Shown here piece by piece: positions 28,966 through 37,777 of a stretch of DNA of 58,509 nt (positions are counted from its first letter, which is position 1; each line of letters opens with the position of its first letter). Origin of the DNA: Candidatus Equicola faecalis (GTDB taxonomy: Bacteria > Bacteroidota > Bacteroidia > Bacteroidales > Bacteroidaceae); NCBI GenBank assembly GCA_018065185.1, contig JAGHTU010000033.1:1-58509 (forward strand), read 5' to 3'. A program made the position numbers and the translations under genes. The notes under the pieces are model-generated. The model saw only the letters and a program-made list of their open reading frames with translations, did no database searches and was not told the origin of the DNA.

Positions 28966-29940
28966 ATGGCAGTTAAAACAATCGGAGTACTGACCTCGGG
29001 AGGTGATGCTCCGGGTATGAATGCAGCAATAAGAGCCGTCACGCGCTCTGCTATTGCCAACGGGTATAACGTGAAAGCTATTTATCACGGTTATCAGGGG
29101 TTGATAAATGGTGAGATAAAGGATTTTACGACAGAAAGCGTGAGTGGTATAATCAATCGTGGCGGTACTATCCTGCGCACGGCACGGTGTCTGGATTTTC
29201 ACACAAAGGCAGGCATGCGTAAGGCGCACAAGCAACTGAAGGCGGCTGGCATTGACGCCCTTGTCTGTATCGGTGGAAATGGTACGCTGACAGGCGCAAA
29301 GTGCTTTGCGGAAGAGTTTGGTGTGCAGTGTGTTGGTGTCCCTGCCACTATAGATAATGATATTAATGGTACGGATGAGACGATAGGCTACGACACGACA
29401 TTGAACACCATTATGGAGTGTGTGGACAAGATTCACGACACGGCTGCTTCGCATGAGCGCATCTTCTTTGTTGAGGTGATGGGGCGTGATGCTGGTTGGC
29501 TGGCACAGTGTAGTGCTATCGCTGCCGGTGCTGAAGCTGCTATCGTGCCGGAGAGGGAAACGGATGTTGACCAGTTGGCACAATATATTGAGCGTGGCAT
29601 TCGCAAGAGCAAGAATTCAAGTATTGTTATCGTAAGTGAAAGTCCGGAGTGCGGTGCTCTGCATTATGCAGAACGTGTGAAGAAGGAATATCCGCAATTT
29701 GATGTGCGTGTGTCTATTCTTGGGCATATGCAGCGTGGCGGTTCACCATCGGCACGCGACCGCATCCTCGCAAGTGCGCTCGGTGCCTTTGCTGTGAAAG
29801 CCATAAAAGACGGACAGCATAATGTGATGGTGGGAATGACAAATGGCGTTCTTGGGCTCGTTCCTCTCGCCAAAGCCATACAGGTGCAGGATAAGAGTGA
29901 CAAGACATTACTATATCTTGTTTCAACGTTATCAATGTAA
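28966..29940 (+). CDS. pfkA: 6-phosphofructokinase
   Basis: PfkA phosphorylates fructose 6-phosphate in glycolysis. The 324-residue protein is the short ATP-type length, with [17 protein letters not shown] (start), [24 protein letters not shown] catalytic loop (TIDND, with the proton-accepting Asp), [11 protein letters not shown] and [16 protein letters not shown]. The GGDGS nucleotide/Mg loop of family A reads GGNGT here (about residue 104-108), so the usual Asp is Asn. This could alter Mg2+ or donor use, or mark a paralogue with reduced activity. The next gene starts 14 bases after the stop. Confidence 0.92.
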   Translation: MAVKTIGVLTSGGDAPGMNAAIRAVTRSAIANGYNVKAIYHGYQGLINGEIKDFTTESVSGIINRGGTILRTARCLDFHTKAGMRKAHKQLKAAGIDALVCIGGNGTLTGAKCFAEEFGVQCVGVPATIDNDINGTDETIGYDTTLNTIMECVDKIHDTAASHERIFFVEVMGRDAGWLAQCSAIAAGAEAAIVPERETDVDQLAQYIERGIRKSKNSSIVIVSESPECGALHYAERVKKEYPQFDVRVSILGHMQRGGSPSARDRILASALGAFAVKAIKDGQHNVMVGMTNGVLGLVPLAKAIQVQDKSDKTLLYLVSTLSM

Positions 29941-29953
29941 TACAGATAGGGCT

Positions 29954-31144
29954 GTGAACGTACTGTTTGTTAATACTTCAGAAAAGACGGGTGGGGCGGC
30001 AATAGCCGCTGGGCGTTTGCGTCGTGCCTTGGAAAAAGAAGGTGTGCAGACAGCCCTTGCAGTACGTTCAGGCAAGATGGGGTTCTATTGGGAACGCGCT
30101 TCGATATGGTTTGCAAATCACCTCTCGCGTGAAGGACTCTTTTCGGTGGATATTGCCAACTGGGGCGAAGATATTACAAAGACTCGTCAATTTCAAGAAG
30201 CCGACATCATTCACCTGCATTGGGTGAATCAGGGGTTTTTGTCGCTTAAAGGCTTGGATAAAATCTTCCGGAGTGGGAAGCCTGTGGTGTGGACCATGCA
30301 CGATATGTGGCCTGTCACTGGCATTTGCCATCATGCCCGCGACTGTGAACGGTATTTTACGGAATGTCATGACTGTCCGCAACTCCAGACGCCATCATCA
30401 GGCGACCTGTCACGAGGTGTGTTCTGTCGGAAGCGTGAGATTTATCCGCATGGACGGATAGCGTTTGTAGGGTGCAGTAGCTGGATAGCAGGTGAGGCAG
30501 AAAAAAGTGCATTGACCACAGGTCATAGTATTACGAATATTCCCAATGCGATAGACATCGATGTATTCCGTCCTATGGATAAATGTGTGGCACGCCAGCG
30601 GTTGGGACTGCCACAGAAACAAAAGCTCTTGCTCTTCTGTGCGCAGAAGATTACAAACAGCCGAAAAGGAATGCAATATCTCGTTGAGGCTTGTAGGAAG
30701 TTGTCCGATGAAATCGGCATAATTGTGCTTGGTGGACAGGCAGATAGCGTGCAGATGATAAAAGGGAAAAATGTTTATCCGCTGAAATATGTCACCGATG
30801 TGAATGATGTGGTGCAGATATATAATGCCACAGATGTGTTCGTCACTCCGACTTTGGAAGATAATCTCCCTAATACCGTGATGGAAGCCATGGCTTGCGG
30901 AGTGCCATGTGTGGGATTTGACATAGGAGGAGTGCCAGAGATGATTGAGCATGATGTGACGGGGTATGTGGCATCGTACAAGTCGGCAGACGATTTGGCG
31001 CAAGGCATCAGTAAGGCACTTGCTACGGAATGGCATGAGCGTTTCTCCGAAGCATCGCGCGAAAAAGTGGTCAACACCTATTCCGAGCATGTCGTGGCAC
31101 AGCGATATATAAGACTTTACAATAGTCTATGTCAGAAGCACTGA
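29954..31144 (+). CDS. GT4-family glycosyltransferase
   Basis: I place the start at GTG 29954 (VNVLFVNTSEKTGGAA), preceded by ATAGGG. An ATG at 29843 lies inside pfkA and would add 37 residues of non-family sequence. From GTG the protein has 396 residues in a GT-B fold. The N-terminal part has GGAAIAAGRLRRALEKEG and HWVNQGFLSL. The C-terminal donor site has EDNLPNTVMEAMACGVPCVGFDIGG, with the EX7E-type motif of GT4 enzymes. It would add a sugar to a lipid-linked glycan. Its end overlaps the flippase gene by 16 bases, so they are cotranscribed. Confidence 0.87.
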   Translation: MNVLFVNTSEKTGGAAIAAGRLRRALEKEGVQTALAVRSGKMGFYWERASIWFANHLSREGLFSVDIANWGEDITKTRQFQEADIIHLHWVNQGFLSLKGLDKIFRSGKPVVWTMHDMWPVTGICHHARDCERYFTECHDCPQLQTPSSGDLSRGVFCRKREIYPHGRIAFVGCSSWIAGEAEKSALTTGHSITNIPNAIDIDVFRPMDKCVARQRLGLPQKQKLLLFCAQKITNSRKGMQYLVEACRKLSDEIGIIVLGGQADSVQMIKGKNVYPLKYVTDVNDVVQIYNATDVFVTPTLEDNLPNTVMEAMACGVPCVGFDIGGVPEMIEHDVTGYVASYKSADDLAQGISKALATEWHERFSEASREKVVNTYSEHVVAQRYIRLYNSLCQKH

Positions 31145-32577
31145 AAGATAGAACGGCAAAGGGATTCCTGTGGGGCTCGCTGAACAGTGGTGCCATACAG
31201 GTGCTTAACCTGCTTTTTGGTATTATATTGGCACGCTGTCTCTCGCCAGAGGACTATGGTATGGTGGGAGTGTTGATGATTTTTGTCAATATTGCTGGTT
31301 GTCTGCAGGCCTGTGGCTTTACGCAGGCTCTAATAAACATTAAGAAACCGACAGATGATGATTATAATAGTGTGTTCTGGTTTAATGTGCTGGTAAGTAC
31401 GGTTATTTACATCATTCTCTTTCTCTCTGCTCCGTTGATATCAGCTTTCTTCGGCATAAAGGAACTGGAAGGACTTTCGCGCCTGCTCTTCCTGTGCATA
31501 TTCATTTCTTCGCTTGGAATAACGCGGAATGCCTATATGCTCAAAAATATGATGAACAAGGAGCTTGCTGTTATCGGTATCGTAGCATTGCTGGTGTCGG
31601 GTGGAATAGGCATCGGACTAGCTATGTGTGGCTATGGATATTGGTCACTGGCATGGCAGCAAATCGCTTTTATTTCGGCGCTCAATGTGGGGCGGGTGAT
31701 TTGTGTGCCATGGCACCCTAATCTGAAGATAGACTTTGGTCCTGTGCGCAGGATGTTTGCTTTCAGCGTGAAAATGCTCATTACGAATATCATAAATTCC
31801 GTGCAACAGAGCGTGCTGAATTTTATCTTTGGCAAACTTTTTCCGATACAGGCAGTAGGCTTTTTCTCACAGGCAAACAACTGGAATACGAAAGCCAGTA
31901 GTGTCGTCAGCGGTGCTATGCAACAGGTGGCACAGCCTGTGCTGGTGGAAGTGGCTGATGATGCGGCAAGAAGAAAGCAGGTGTTACGAAAGATGTTGCG
32001 CTTTGCTTCGTTCATTACGTTCCCTATGATGCTGGGTCTGGCGATGGTGGCGCATGAATTTATTATACTGACGATTACGGATAAGTGGCTGGAAAGTGTG
32101 CCACTGTTGCGTGTGCTATGTGTTGGAGGAGCATTTTTGCCAATCGTCACCTTGTTCCAAAGTCTGACGGTAAGTAGTGGCAGGTCTGGGCTGTATATGT
32201 GGATGAATATAGCGCAGGTGTTAAGCACCATTGCTGTGGTATTGTTATGCTATACAATGGGGATGATGGTAATGGTGTGGCTTTCAACGGCTCTTTATGT
32301 CCTGTGGGTCGTCCCATGGATAATAGTTGTAGGACGTCAGACAGGTCTCACGTTTATAGAGGCGATGAAAGATATAATGCCTTTCCTGTTGATTTCTGTC
32401 GTGGTAATGGCTGTGGCATATTTCATCACTCTGCCAATAAAGTCTCTTTGGCTCCTGCTGATTGCAAGAATCGTTGTCGCAGTTGTGCTGTACTATGGCA
32501 TAATGTGGCTCCTGAAGGCTACGATATTGAAGGAGTGCATACAATTCATAAAAAACAAGGGAAGTCAGGCGCTGTAG
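31129..32577 (+). CDS. Polysaccharide flippase (Wzx/WzxC-like)
   Basis: The 482-residue protein has about 12-14 membrane segments and no large soluble domain. Its N-terminus KGFLWGSLNSGAIQVLNLLFGIILARCLSPEDYGMVG is the pattern of the polysaccharide biosynthesis exporters (MOP superfamily, Polysacc_synt_3/WzxC branch). It would move lipid-linked glycan units across the inner membrane. It overlaps the GT4 gene by 16 bases and faces the convergent acyltransferase gene 23 bp later. Confidence 0.88.
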   Translation: MSEALKDRTAKGFLWGSLNSGAIQVLNLLFGIILARCLSPEDYGMVGVLMIFVNIAGCLQACGFTQALINIKKPTDDDYNSVFWFNVLVSTVIYIILFLSAPLISAFFGIKELEGLSRLLFLCIFISSLGITRNAYMLKNMMNKELAVIGIVALLVSGGIGIGLAMCGYGYWSLAWQQIAFISALNVGRVICVPWHPNLKIDFGPVRRMFAFSVKMLITNIINSVQQSVLNFIFGKLFPIQAVGFFSQANNWNTKASSVVSGAMQQVAQPVLVEVADDAARRKQVLRKMLRFASFITFPMMLGLAMVAHEFIILTITDKWLESVPLLRVLCVGGAFLPIVTLFQSLTVSSGRSGLYMWMNIAQVLSTIAVVLLCYTMGMMVMVWLSTALYVLWVVPWIIVVGRQTGLTFIEAMKDIMPFLLISVVVMAVAYFITLPIKSLWLLLIARIVVAVVLYYGIMWLLKATILKECIQFIKNKGSQAL

Positions 32578-32600
32578 TCTAACGTGCCACACGTCCTTGT

Positions 32601-33683
32601 CTATCTTCCGAAAAGGTAACGCTTTAGGAATGGACTCATGCGTAGTGTGCTTGACACCAGAAAGCAGAACATCAATACCAATAATCCTCCAAGCAATGAG
32701 AGGGTAATGTCAACGACAAAGATGTTCTTATTTGCATTTAAGAATGTGCCAATAGCTGGGATTGTCGGTACGAAAAAGAAATGCAACAGGTAAATGTCAA
32801 GTGTTCGGGTGCCTGTGTACTGTAAGAAGCGACCAAGCATTCTCTCTTTTGAGAAACAACTCTGATAATATCTAAAAAAGAGAAATATGAGCGTCAAAAG
32901 AGAATATCTTGCAACCGTTTGAGAGATGTTTGCCCATGGTCCGCGGAGAATATGAAATCTTAGATAGTCGCTTGTTGATAGGAACGTGATGATGATGATT
33001 GCAAAGATAAATCCATTGCGGTCATAAATCTTTTCAATTCTGTTCCAATAACGGTGTATGATATTGCCAAAAATGAAAAAGTGGAAATACCTGAAAAACT
33101 GAATGATACTGGTGTCATATAGCCATCCTACCTGTAGGGATTTCTTTGCACCATAAGCCCAGTAAAACTCTTTCGGTAAATAACATGTCTCATATAGAAG
33201 AATAGCCGCAATCCATAATAATACGATAGGAATGCACGTCTGTCTCCTGATTTTCTGCTCAAAATATTCAAAGATGTAATATATAATGAACATATAAAGC
33301 AATACGAGCGTGAACCAATAGCCGCCTTTTGTTTCGCTATGGTACTTTTCTACTATAGTCGTTGTGAATGTGCCAGGGTAGATGATTGCTATAAAACAAA
33401 AGAAGAAGACAACTGTTGGAATTATTTGTATTCTAATCTTCTTTCCCATCATACGACTGAAACCTGAAAAACTCCAGTCTGCATTTGCTTTATAGGCGAG
33501 GAATCCGCTGATAAAGAAAAATAATGGCATTCTAAATAGCACGAGGAATGACAATGCCGGCGATCGAAAAGACTCTTGGAAACCATTTACGGAAACATGC
33601 ATGGCTACGACCATAATCATCGTAAAGCCTCGCATCGCATCAATCCATTCAATGCGTTTTTTAGAATTCGATAGTGTGTCCAT
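32601..33683 (-). CDS. Acyltransferase family 3 membrane protein
   Basis: The 360-residue protein has about ten membrane segments and the acyltransferase_3 (OafA/YiaH) opening RIEWIDAMRGFTMIMVVAMHV with the conserved Arg-Gly and His. RMPLFFFISGFLAYK is the next family hallmark. Such proteins transfer acetyl or other acyl groups to surface glycans. Its start overlaps the 3' end of the LicD gene by 23 bases, so the two are translationally linked. Confidence 0.85.
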   Translation of the reverse strand: MDTLSNSKKRIEWIDAMRGFTMIMVVAMHVSVNGFQESFRSPALSFLVLFRMPLFFFISGFLAYKANADWSFSGFSRMMGKKIRIQIIPTVVFFFCFIAIIYPGTFTTTIVEKYHSETKGGYWFTLVLLYMFIIYYIFEYFEQKIRRQTCIPIVLLWIAAILLYETCYLPKEFYWAYGAKKSLQVGWLYDTSIIQFFRYFHFFIFGNIIHRYWNRIEKIYDRNGFIFAIIIITFLSTSDYLRFHILRGPWANISQTVARYSLLTLIFLFFRYYQSCFSKERMLGRFLQYTGTRTLDIYLLHFFFVPTIPAIGTFLNANKNIFVVDITLSLLGGLLVLMFCFLVSSTLRMSPFLKRYLFGR

Positions 33684-34551
33684 CTTTTATTCTTTTTTTT
33701 GCTTCTTCTAATGTGATTCTTTCCCTTAAGTTTATATAGTGACGTAAGTCTTCGTGTTTCTGATTACGTTGCTCTATCGGTGGAGGAGTCATATAGTCAC
33801 CATAACATTGTGTGAGGTATTCATGGTAGCCTTTGGGCATACGTACGGAGAAATCTTCAAATGGCATTTCAATGAAAGAATCAAACCACTTGCGTGGGTA
33901 ATATTCCTTTATCCAGAAAGTCCCTGTCGGTAAAATATAATAATGACCATCCTCATGATTAAGAGATGCTTCATACTGTAGGAATGCTTGCCTGAGTCTA
34001 TTGGTAAAATGCCGATTTATCAAAATGCTTGAAAGTCTCTTGCGGAATTTGATGAGGTTGAAATGCAGGAACTTATCAATCGTGTCCTTTGTGTTGTAGT
34101 CTGCTACGGCAAGTTGATATCGTGTCTTTTTTTTGTGAAATGTATGAAGAACATTCTCAAACTCTTGTTGGCTGATATTTGTCAGCTCAATAGGGAAAAT
34201 GTCAACATAGACGCCTAAAAGAAACGAAAATTCTTTCCTCTCCCATAGGGTTGTCTGTGTGTCAATGATTTTTGCAAACGGCAGATAATAATTCTCGGTG
34301 TTGCTGATGGAAACAATATCGTAGCCTGAACCCTGTATTTCTTTCTGCAAACCGATGAGCCGATTGTAGTCTTCACGTGGCATACAGATGTCAATGTCAT
34401 CGTCCCATGGAATCATTCCTTTGTGACGTACAGCACCGATGGTCGTACCTCCGCATACGTACCATTTAAGACCATACTCCTCAAGAAATTTTATCGTAAA
34501 ACGGAAAGTTTCTAGGAGTTTCTTTCTGAAAAGAATGTCAAATTCGCTCAT
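33661..34551 (-). CDS. LicD-family phospho-substituent transferase
   Basis: The 296-residue protein has the LicD nucleotidyltransferase-fold core GLKWYVCGGTTIGAVRH (about residues 27-43) and the metal-binding Asp cluster PWDDDIDICMPREDY (about 48-62). LicD proteins and their animal relatives fukutin and FKRP transfer phosphocholine or ribitol phosphate from CDP donors to sugars. A CDP-donor synthase-like gene lies next door in the opposite direction (34683), which fits. The actual donor is unknown. The gene is transcribed from the shared divergent region and leads into the acyltransferase gene. Confidence 0.88.
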   Translation of the reverse strand: MSEFDILFRKKLLETFRFTIKFLEEYGLKWYVCGGTTIGAVRHKGMIPWDDDIDICMPREDYNRLIGLQKEIQGSGYDIVSISNTENYYLPFAKIIDTQTTLWERKEFSFLLGVYVDIFPIELTNISQQEFENVLHTFHKKKTRYQLAVADYNTKDTIDKFLHFNLIKFRKRLSSILINRHFTNRLRQAFLQYEASLNHEDGHYYILPTGTFWIKEYYPRKWFDSFIEMPFEDFSVRMPKGYHEYLTQCYGDYMTPPPIEQRNQKHEDLRHYINLRERITLEEAKKRIKDGHTIEF

Positions 34552-34682
34552 TTTTAGATGTGCCGTTATTTAAAGATAACGTGCAAAGATAATGATTTTA
34601 GTTAAAAGAATTACTTATGAAGATTTTTAATTTTTGTATGAAAATACTAATTTTGCATTATTATTAATTAAAAGTTTTAAGT
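34552..34682. promoter_or_regulatory. Divergent promoter region between licD-like and cytidylyltransferase genes
   Basis: A -7 box TATCTTTG reads leftwards (34591-34584) and TAATTTTG reads rightwards (34648-34655). Neither has a clear TTTG at 19 bp. The region is very AT-rich. Confidence 0.5.
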
Positions 34683-35399
34683 ATGAATTACGCTCTTATC
34701 ATTGCAGGCGGTTCTGGTAACAGAATGGGGCAGGATATTCCGAAGCAGTTTATGCATATTGATAACTGTCCGATTATTATTCATACAATGCAGGCGTTCC
34801 AGCAACATGCCGATGTACATGCAATAGCTGTCGTATGCCTTGCAGGGTGGGAAACGGTGGTGCAGTCTTATGCCAACCAGTATAATATTACCAAATTAAA
34901 GTGGATATTTCAGGGTGGTGCGTGTGGTCAGGAATCAATAAAAAACGGCATATTTGGATTACTTGAGGCAGGGTGTCGTGACGATGATGTGGTGCTGATT
35001 CATGATGCAGTGCGTCCTTTGCTTTCGCAAGATATTATATCTGCCAATATTGCGGCTTGTAAGCAATTTGGAAATGCGGTAACTGGTATTAAATGCCGAG
35101 AAGCGATTCTTGAAAGTGAGGATGGAGTGGCGTCGTCTGTTAGTATTCCTCGTGATAAGATGATAAGGACTCAAACGCCTCAGACATTTCCTTTGGGAAT
35201 GATTGCCACTGCTCATAAGGAGGCTGAACGTAGAGGCATAACTAATTCCGTGTCTTCCTGCACTTTGATTGCTGAGTTGGGCGGAACAGAAATGCGTATC
35301 GTTGCAGGGTCGGAAAAGAATATTAAAGTGACAACAATTGAGGATTTGGAAATACTCAAGGCATTGATGAATGTAGATAGGGAGTCATGGCTCAAATAG
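34683..35399 (+). CDS. IspD/TarI-like cytidylyltransferase
   Basis: The 238-residue protein has the IspD/TarI signatures AGGSGNRMGQDIPKQF (8-23), VLIHDAVRPLLSQ (about 101-113), RTQTPQTFP and GSEKNIKVTTIEDLEI. TarI and human ISPD make CDP-ribitol from ribitol 5-phosphate, while IspD makes CDP-methylerythritol. The long C-terminus, wording such as ITKLKWIFQGG and the location in a glycan locus beside LicD favour a CDP-alditol (or related) donor over the isoprenoid pathway. That is inference. The next gene overlaps by 13 bases. Confidence 0.82.
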   Translation: MNYALIIAGGSGNRMGQDIPKQFMHIDNCPIIIHTMQAFQQHADVHAIAVVCLAGWETVVQSYANQYNITKLKWIFQGGACGQESIKNGIFGLLEAGCRDDDVVLIHDAVRPLLSQDIISANIAACKQFGNAVTGIKCREAILESEDGVASSVSIPRDKMIRTQTPQTFPLGMIATAHKEAERRGITNSVSSCTLIAELGGTEMRIVAGSEKNIKVTTIEDLEILKALMNVDRESWLK

Positions 35400-36367
35400 G
35401 ATTATCTTTAGAGGATCTTGCTGGGCAGAATGTGCTTGTGACGGGTGCCACGGGGCTTGTCGGTTCAATGCTTGTTCGGCGTTTGTTACAAGATAGTGGA
35501 AACGGCTGTCATGTGTATGCGATGGCAAGAAACAAAGAGCAGGGGAGCCGCATTTTTGCCGAATACAACGCTAATCCGTATTTTAATTTTATTTCTCAGG
35601 ATATAACTCAGCCCCTTTCGTGTAGCGAGGATTTCCATTATATAATCCATGCTGCAAGTGGTGCTAGCCCAAATGCTTTTGTTTCTATGCCAGTTGAGGT
35701 CATAAAGGCAAATGTGTTGGGTGCAATTAACCTTCTTGATTATGGGCGAAACCATCATTTGAGGCGTTTTCTCCTTATTTCAAGTGGGGAGGTGTATGGT
35801 GAATCAGATGTGTCTGTTTTTACGGAATGTGATAGCGGATTTGTGGATACGATGAGTCCGCGTTCCTGTTACCCATCTTCAAAGCGTGCTGCCGAGACGC
35901 TTTGTGCGTCATATTCTCAAGAATATGGTGTGGATTGTGTCGTGGCAAGGCTTTGTCATACTTATGGGCGCGATTTCCTGCCTACGGATAATAGGGCTTA
36001 TGCGCAGTTCTTCAGGGCGGCTCTGCGCGGTGAGGATATTGTGTTAAAAAGTAAGGGCGATAATTATCGCTCATGGATCTATGTCAAGGATGCTGTAGAG
36101 GCGATATTGATAATCCTGTTAAAGGGGGCATCTAGTGAGGCGTACAATGTGGCAGATGATTCTTCAAATGTTACAATTAGACAATTTGCAGAAACAATAG
36201 CAAATGCCTCTGGAAGTAGGGTGGTTTTTGAATTGCCGGATAATGATACTTCCCGCCAGTTTTCGCCTATAAAAAGGGCAGTGTTTGACACTACAAAAAT
36301 CCGTCAATTGGGGTGGACCCCAAAGTACAATATACAGTCTGCTATTGCTGAAATTATGAAGCGGTAA
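35387..36367 (+). CDS. NAD-dependent epimerase/dehydratase (extended SDR)
   Basis: The 326-residue protein is an extended short-chain dehydrogenase with the nucleotide-binding loop VTGATGLVGSML (18-29). Its catalytic Ser region is LLISSGEVYGES, with YPSSK (YxxxK) following, and RLCHTYGRDFLPTD comes after. It probably modifies a nucleotide-activated sugar or makes the alditol precursor for the neighbouring cytidylyltransferase; no specific substrate can be read from the sequence. It overlaps that gene by 13 bases and is followed by a likely terminator. Confidence 0.82.
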   Translation: MAQIGLSLEDLAGQNVLVTGATGLVGSMLVRRLLQDSGNGCHVYAMARNKEQGSRIFAEYNANPYFNFISQDITQPLSCSEDFHYIIHAASGASPNAFVSMPVEVIKANVLGAINLLDYGRNHHLRRFLLISSGEVYGESDVSVFTECDSGFVDTMSPRSCYPSSKRAAETLCASYSQEYGVDCVVARLCHTYGRDFLPTDNRAYAQFFRAALRGEDIVLKSKGDNYRSWIYVKDAVEAILIILLKGASSEAYNVADDSSNVTIRQFAETIANASGSRVVFELPDNDTSRQFSPIKRAVFDTTKIRQLGWTPKYNIQSAIAEIMKR

Positions 36368-36380
36368 AGGTGTTAATTTT

Positions 36381-36404
36381 ATTCGATTTTAACGAATTTT
36401 TTTT
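36381..36404 (+). terminator. Probable terminator after the epimerase gene
   Basis: ATTCG-ATTTTAA-CGAAT followed by seven T. The stem is only 5 bp, so efficiency is uncertain. Confidence 0.5.
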
Positions 36405-36627
36405 GAAAGTCTTGTTGGCGTGTATAATAGCGTCGGCTCTTTCGTGTTTTAGGGTCTTTGAAGTGTTGTTTTTTGATGTATTTGCTTCTTTGCGTCGTTT
36501 GAAATGATTGTTATAAACGTATCGCGGGAATTTCGCCTTTCGTGGATTGATAAAACAGATGAGATAGTTAAAAAAACTTAAATAAGGCAAATTTTTGTGG
36601 GTTTTGTGGCTTGAGGGGTGAGAATCT

Positions 36628-36658
36628 TTTGGTGGTTCGAAGAATTTTGCTACCTTTG
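36628..36658 (+). promoter_or_regulatory. Promoter of the str/ribosomal cluster
   Basis: TTTG (36628-36631), exactly 19 bp, TACCTTTG (36651-36658), a full match to the Bacteroidota consensus. The rpsL ATG is 148 bases further on. It is the strongest promoter I see ahead of the ribosomal genes. Confidence 0.85.
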
Positions 36659-36805
36659 CAACCCGAATTTCGCAGTGCGCGCACGCACGTATATGTGAGA
36701 GTGCGAGGAAGAAACACGATGCTGTTTGATGCGCCTACCAAAGCGAGGTTCGTAAAGGCTGAAGTTAAAATTAAAAAAATAATTACAAATCAAAAAGTTA
36801 AAATT
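36659..36805 (+). other. Untranslated leader of rpsL
   Basis: The 147-base leader is GC-rich at first (GTGCGCGCACGCACG at 36674-36688, partly self-complementary) and then A-rich before the ATG. In-frame codons exist back to 36611 but their product is not ribosomal and would cross the promoter. A regulatory structure is possible, though I cannot name one. Bases 36405-36627 hold nothing I can assign. Confidence 0.45.
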
Positions 36806-37180
36806 ATGCCTACTATTCAACAATTAGTTAGAAAAGGCCGCAAGGAGATTGTTGACAAGAGCAAGTCGCCAGCTTTGGACTCATGTCCACAGCGTCGTGG
36901 CGTGTGTGTTCGTGTCTATACGACAACTCCTAAGAAGCCTAATTCGGCGATGAGAAAGGTCGCCCGTGTTCGTTTGACAAATCAGAAAGAAGTTAACTCT
37001 TACATCCCAGGAGAGGGACACAATCTGCAGGAGCACTCAATCGTGCTTGTTCGTGGCGGTCGTGTCAAGGATCTTCCAGGTGTACGTTATCACATTGTTC
37101 GTGGTACGTTGGATACTGCCGGTGTAGAGGGTAGAACACAGCGCCGTTCAAAGTATGGGGCAAAACGTCCTAAGAAGTAA
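36806..37180 (+). CDS. rpsL: 30S ribosomal protein S12
   Basis: S12 sits at the decoding centre. The start [12 protein letters not shown] at 36806 gives the standard 124 residues. [11 protein letters not shown] and [13 protein letters not shown] keep Lys at both positions where changes give streptomycin resistance, so the sequence is of the sensitive type. The Asp after the second Lys is the residue that is methylthiolated in some bacteria. First gene after the cluster promoter. Confidence 0.98.
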   Translation: MPTIQQLVRKGRKEIVDKSKSPALDSCPQRRGVCVRVYTTTPKKPNSAMRKVARVRLTNQKEVNSYIPGEGHNLQEHSIVLVRGGRVKDLPGVRYHIVRGTLDTAGVEGRTQRRSKYGAKRPKK

Positions 37181-37254
37181 AAATTTCAAGGTTGAGTAAA
37201 CTCTCTTGACGCAGAGTTGAAGACCAAAGTAAAACAACCCAAAAATTAAAGAAA

Positions 37255-37731
37255 ATGCGTAAAGCTAAACCAAAGAAAAGACTGATCTTACCAGATCCAG
37301 TGTTTAACGACAAGAAAGTGTCGAAATTTGTGAATCATTTGATGTATGACGGAAAGAAGAATACGTCGTATGAGATTTTCTATGCAGCCCTGAATAATGT
37401 GGAGGCAAAGATGAAGGATGTTGAGAAGAGTGCGCTTGAAATATGGAAAGAGGCTCTTGATAATATCACTCCACAGGTTGAGGTTAAATCACGCCGTATC
37501 GGTGGTGCTACATTTCAGGTGCCTACTGAAATCCGTCCTGACCGTAAGGAGAGCATCAGTATGAAGAATATGATCGCTTTTGCACGTAAGCGTGGCGGAA
37601 AAACAATGGCAGATAAATTGGCTGCAGAGATAATGGATGCGTATAATAATCAAGGCGGTGCATTTAAGCGTAAGGAAGATATGCATCGTATGGCAGAGGC
37701 TAACCGTGCTTTTGCGCATTTCCGTTTCTAA
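37255..37731 (+). CDS. rpsG: 30S ribosomal protein S7
   Basis: S7 nucleates assembly of the 30S head and contacts the E-site tRNA. The 158 residues are the usual length, with [20 protein letters not shown] near the start, [16 protein letters not shown] in the middle and the final [14 protein letters not shown]. It follows rpsL by 74 bp and precedes fusA by 46 bp. Confidence 0.98.
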   Translation: MRKAKPKKRLILPDPVFNDKKVSKFVNHLMYDGKKNTSYEIFYAALNNVEAKMKDVEKSALEIWKEALDNITPQVEVKSRRIGGATFQVPTEIRPDRKESISMKNMIAFARKRGGKTMADKLAAEIMDAYNNQGGAFKRKEDMHRMAEANRAFAHFRF

Positions 37732-37777
37732 AAATAAAATAAGGTAAAGGTATATAGTTTAGAAGGTGGTACAATAA

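Noticed and set aside
29843..29953. ATG start of the GT4 gene inside pfkA
   Set aside because: The extra 37 residues lack any similarity to the family; GTG 29954 directly precedes the conserved N-terminus.
36611..36805. Longer start for rpsL
   Set aside because: The upstream codons cross the -33/-7 promoter and do not resemble S12; the standard start is at 36806.
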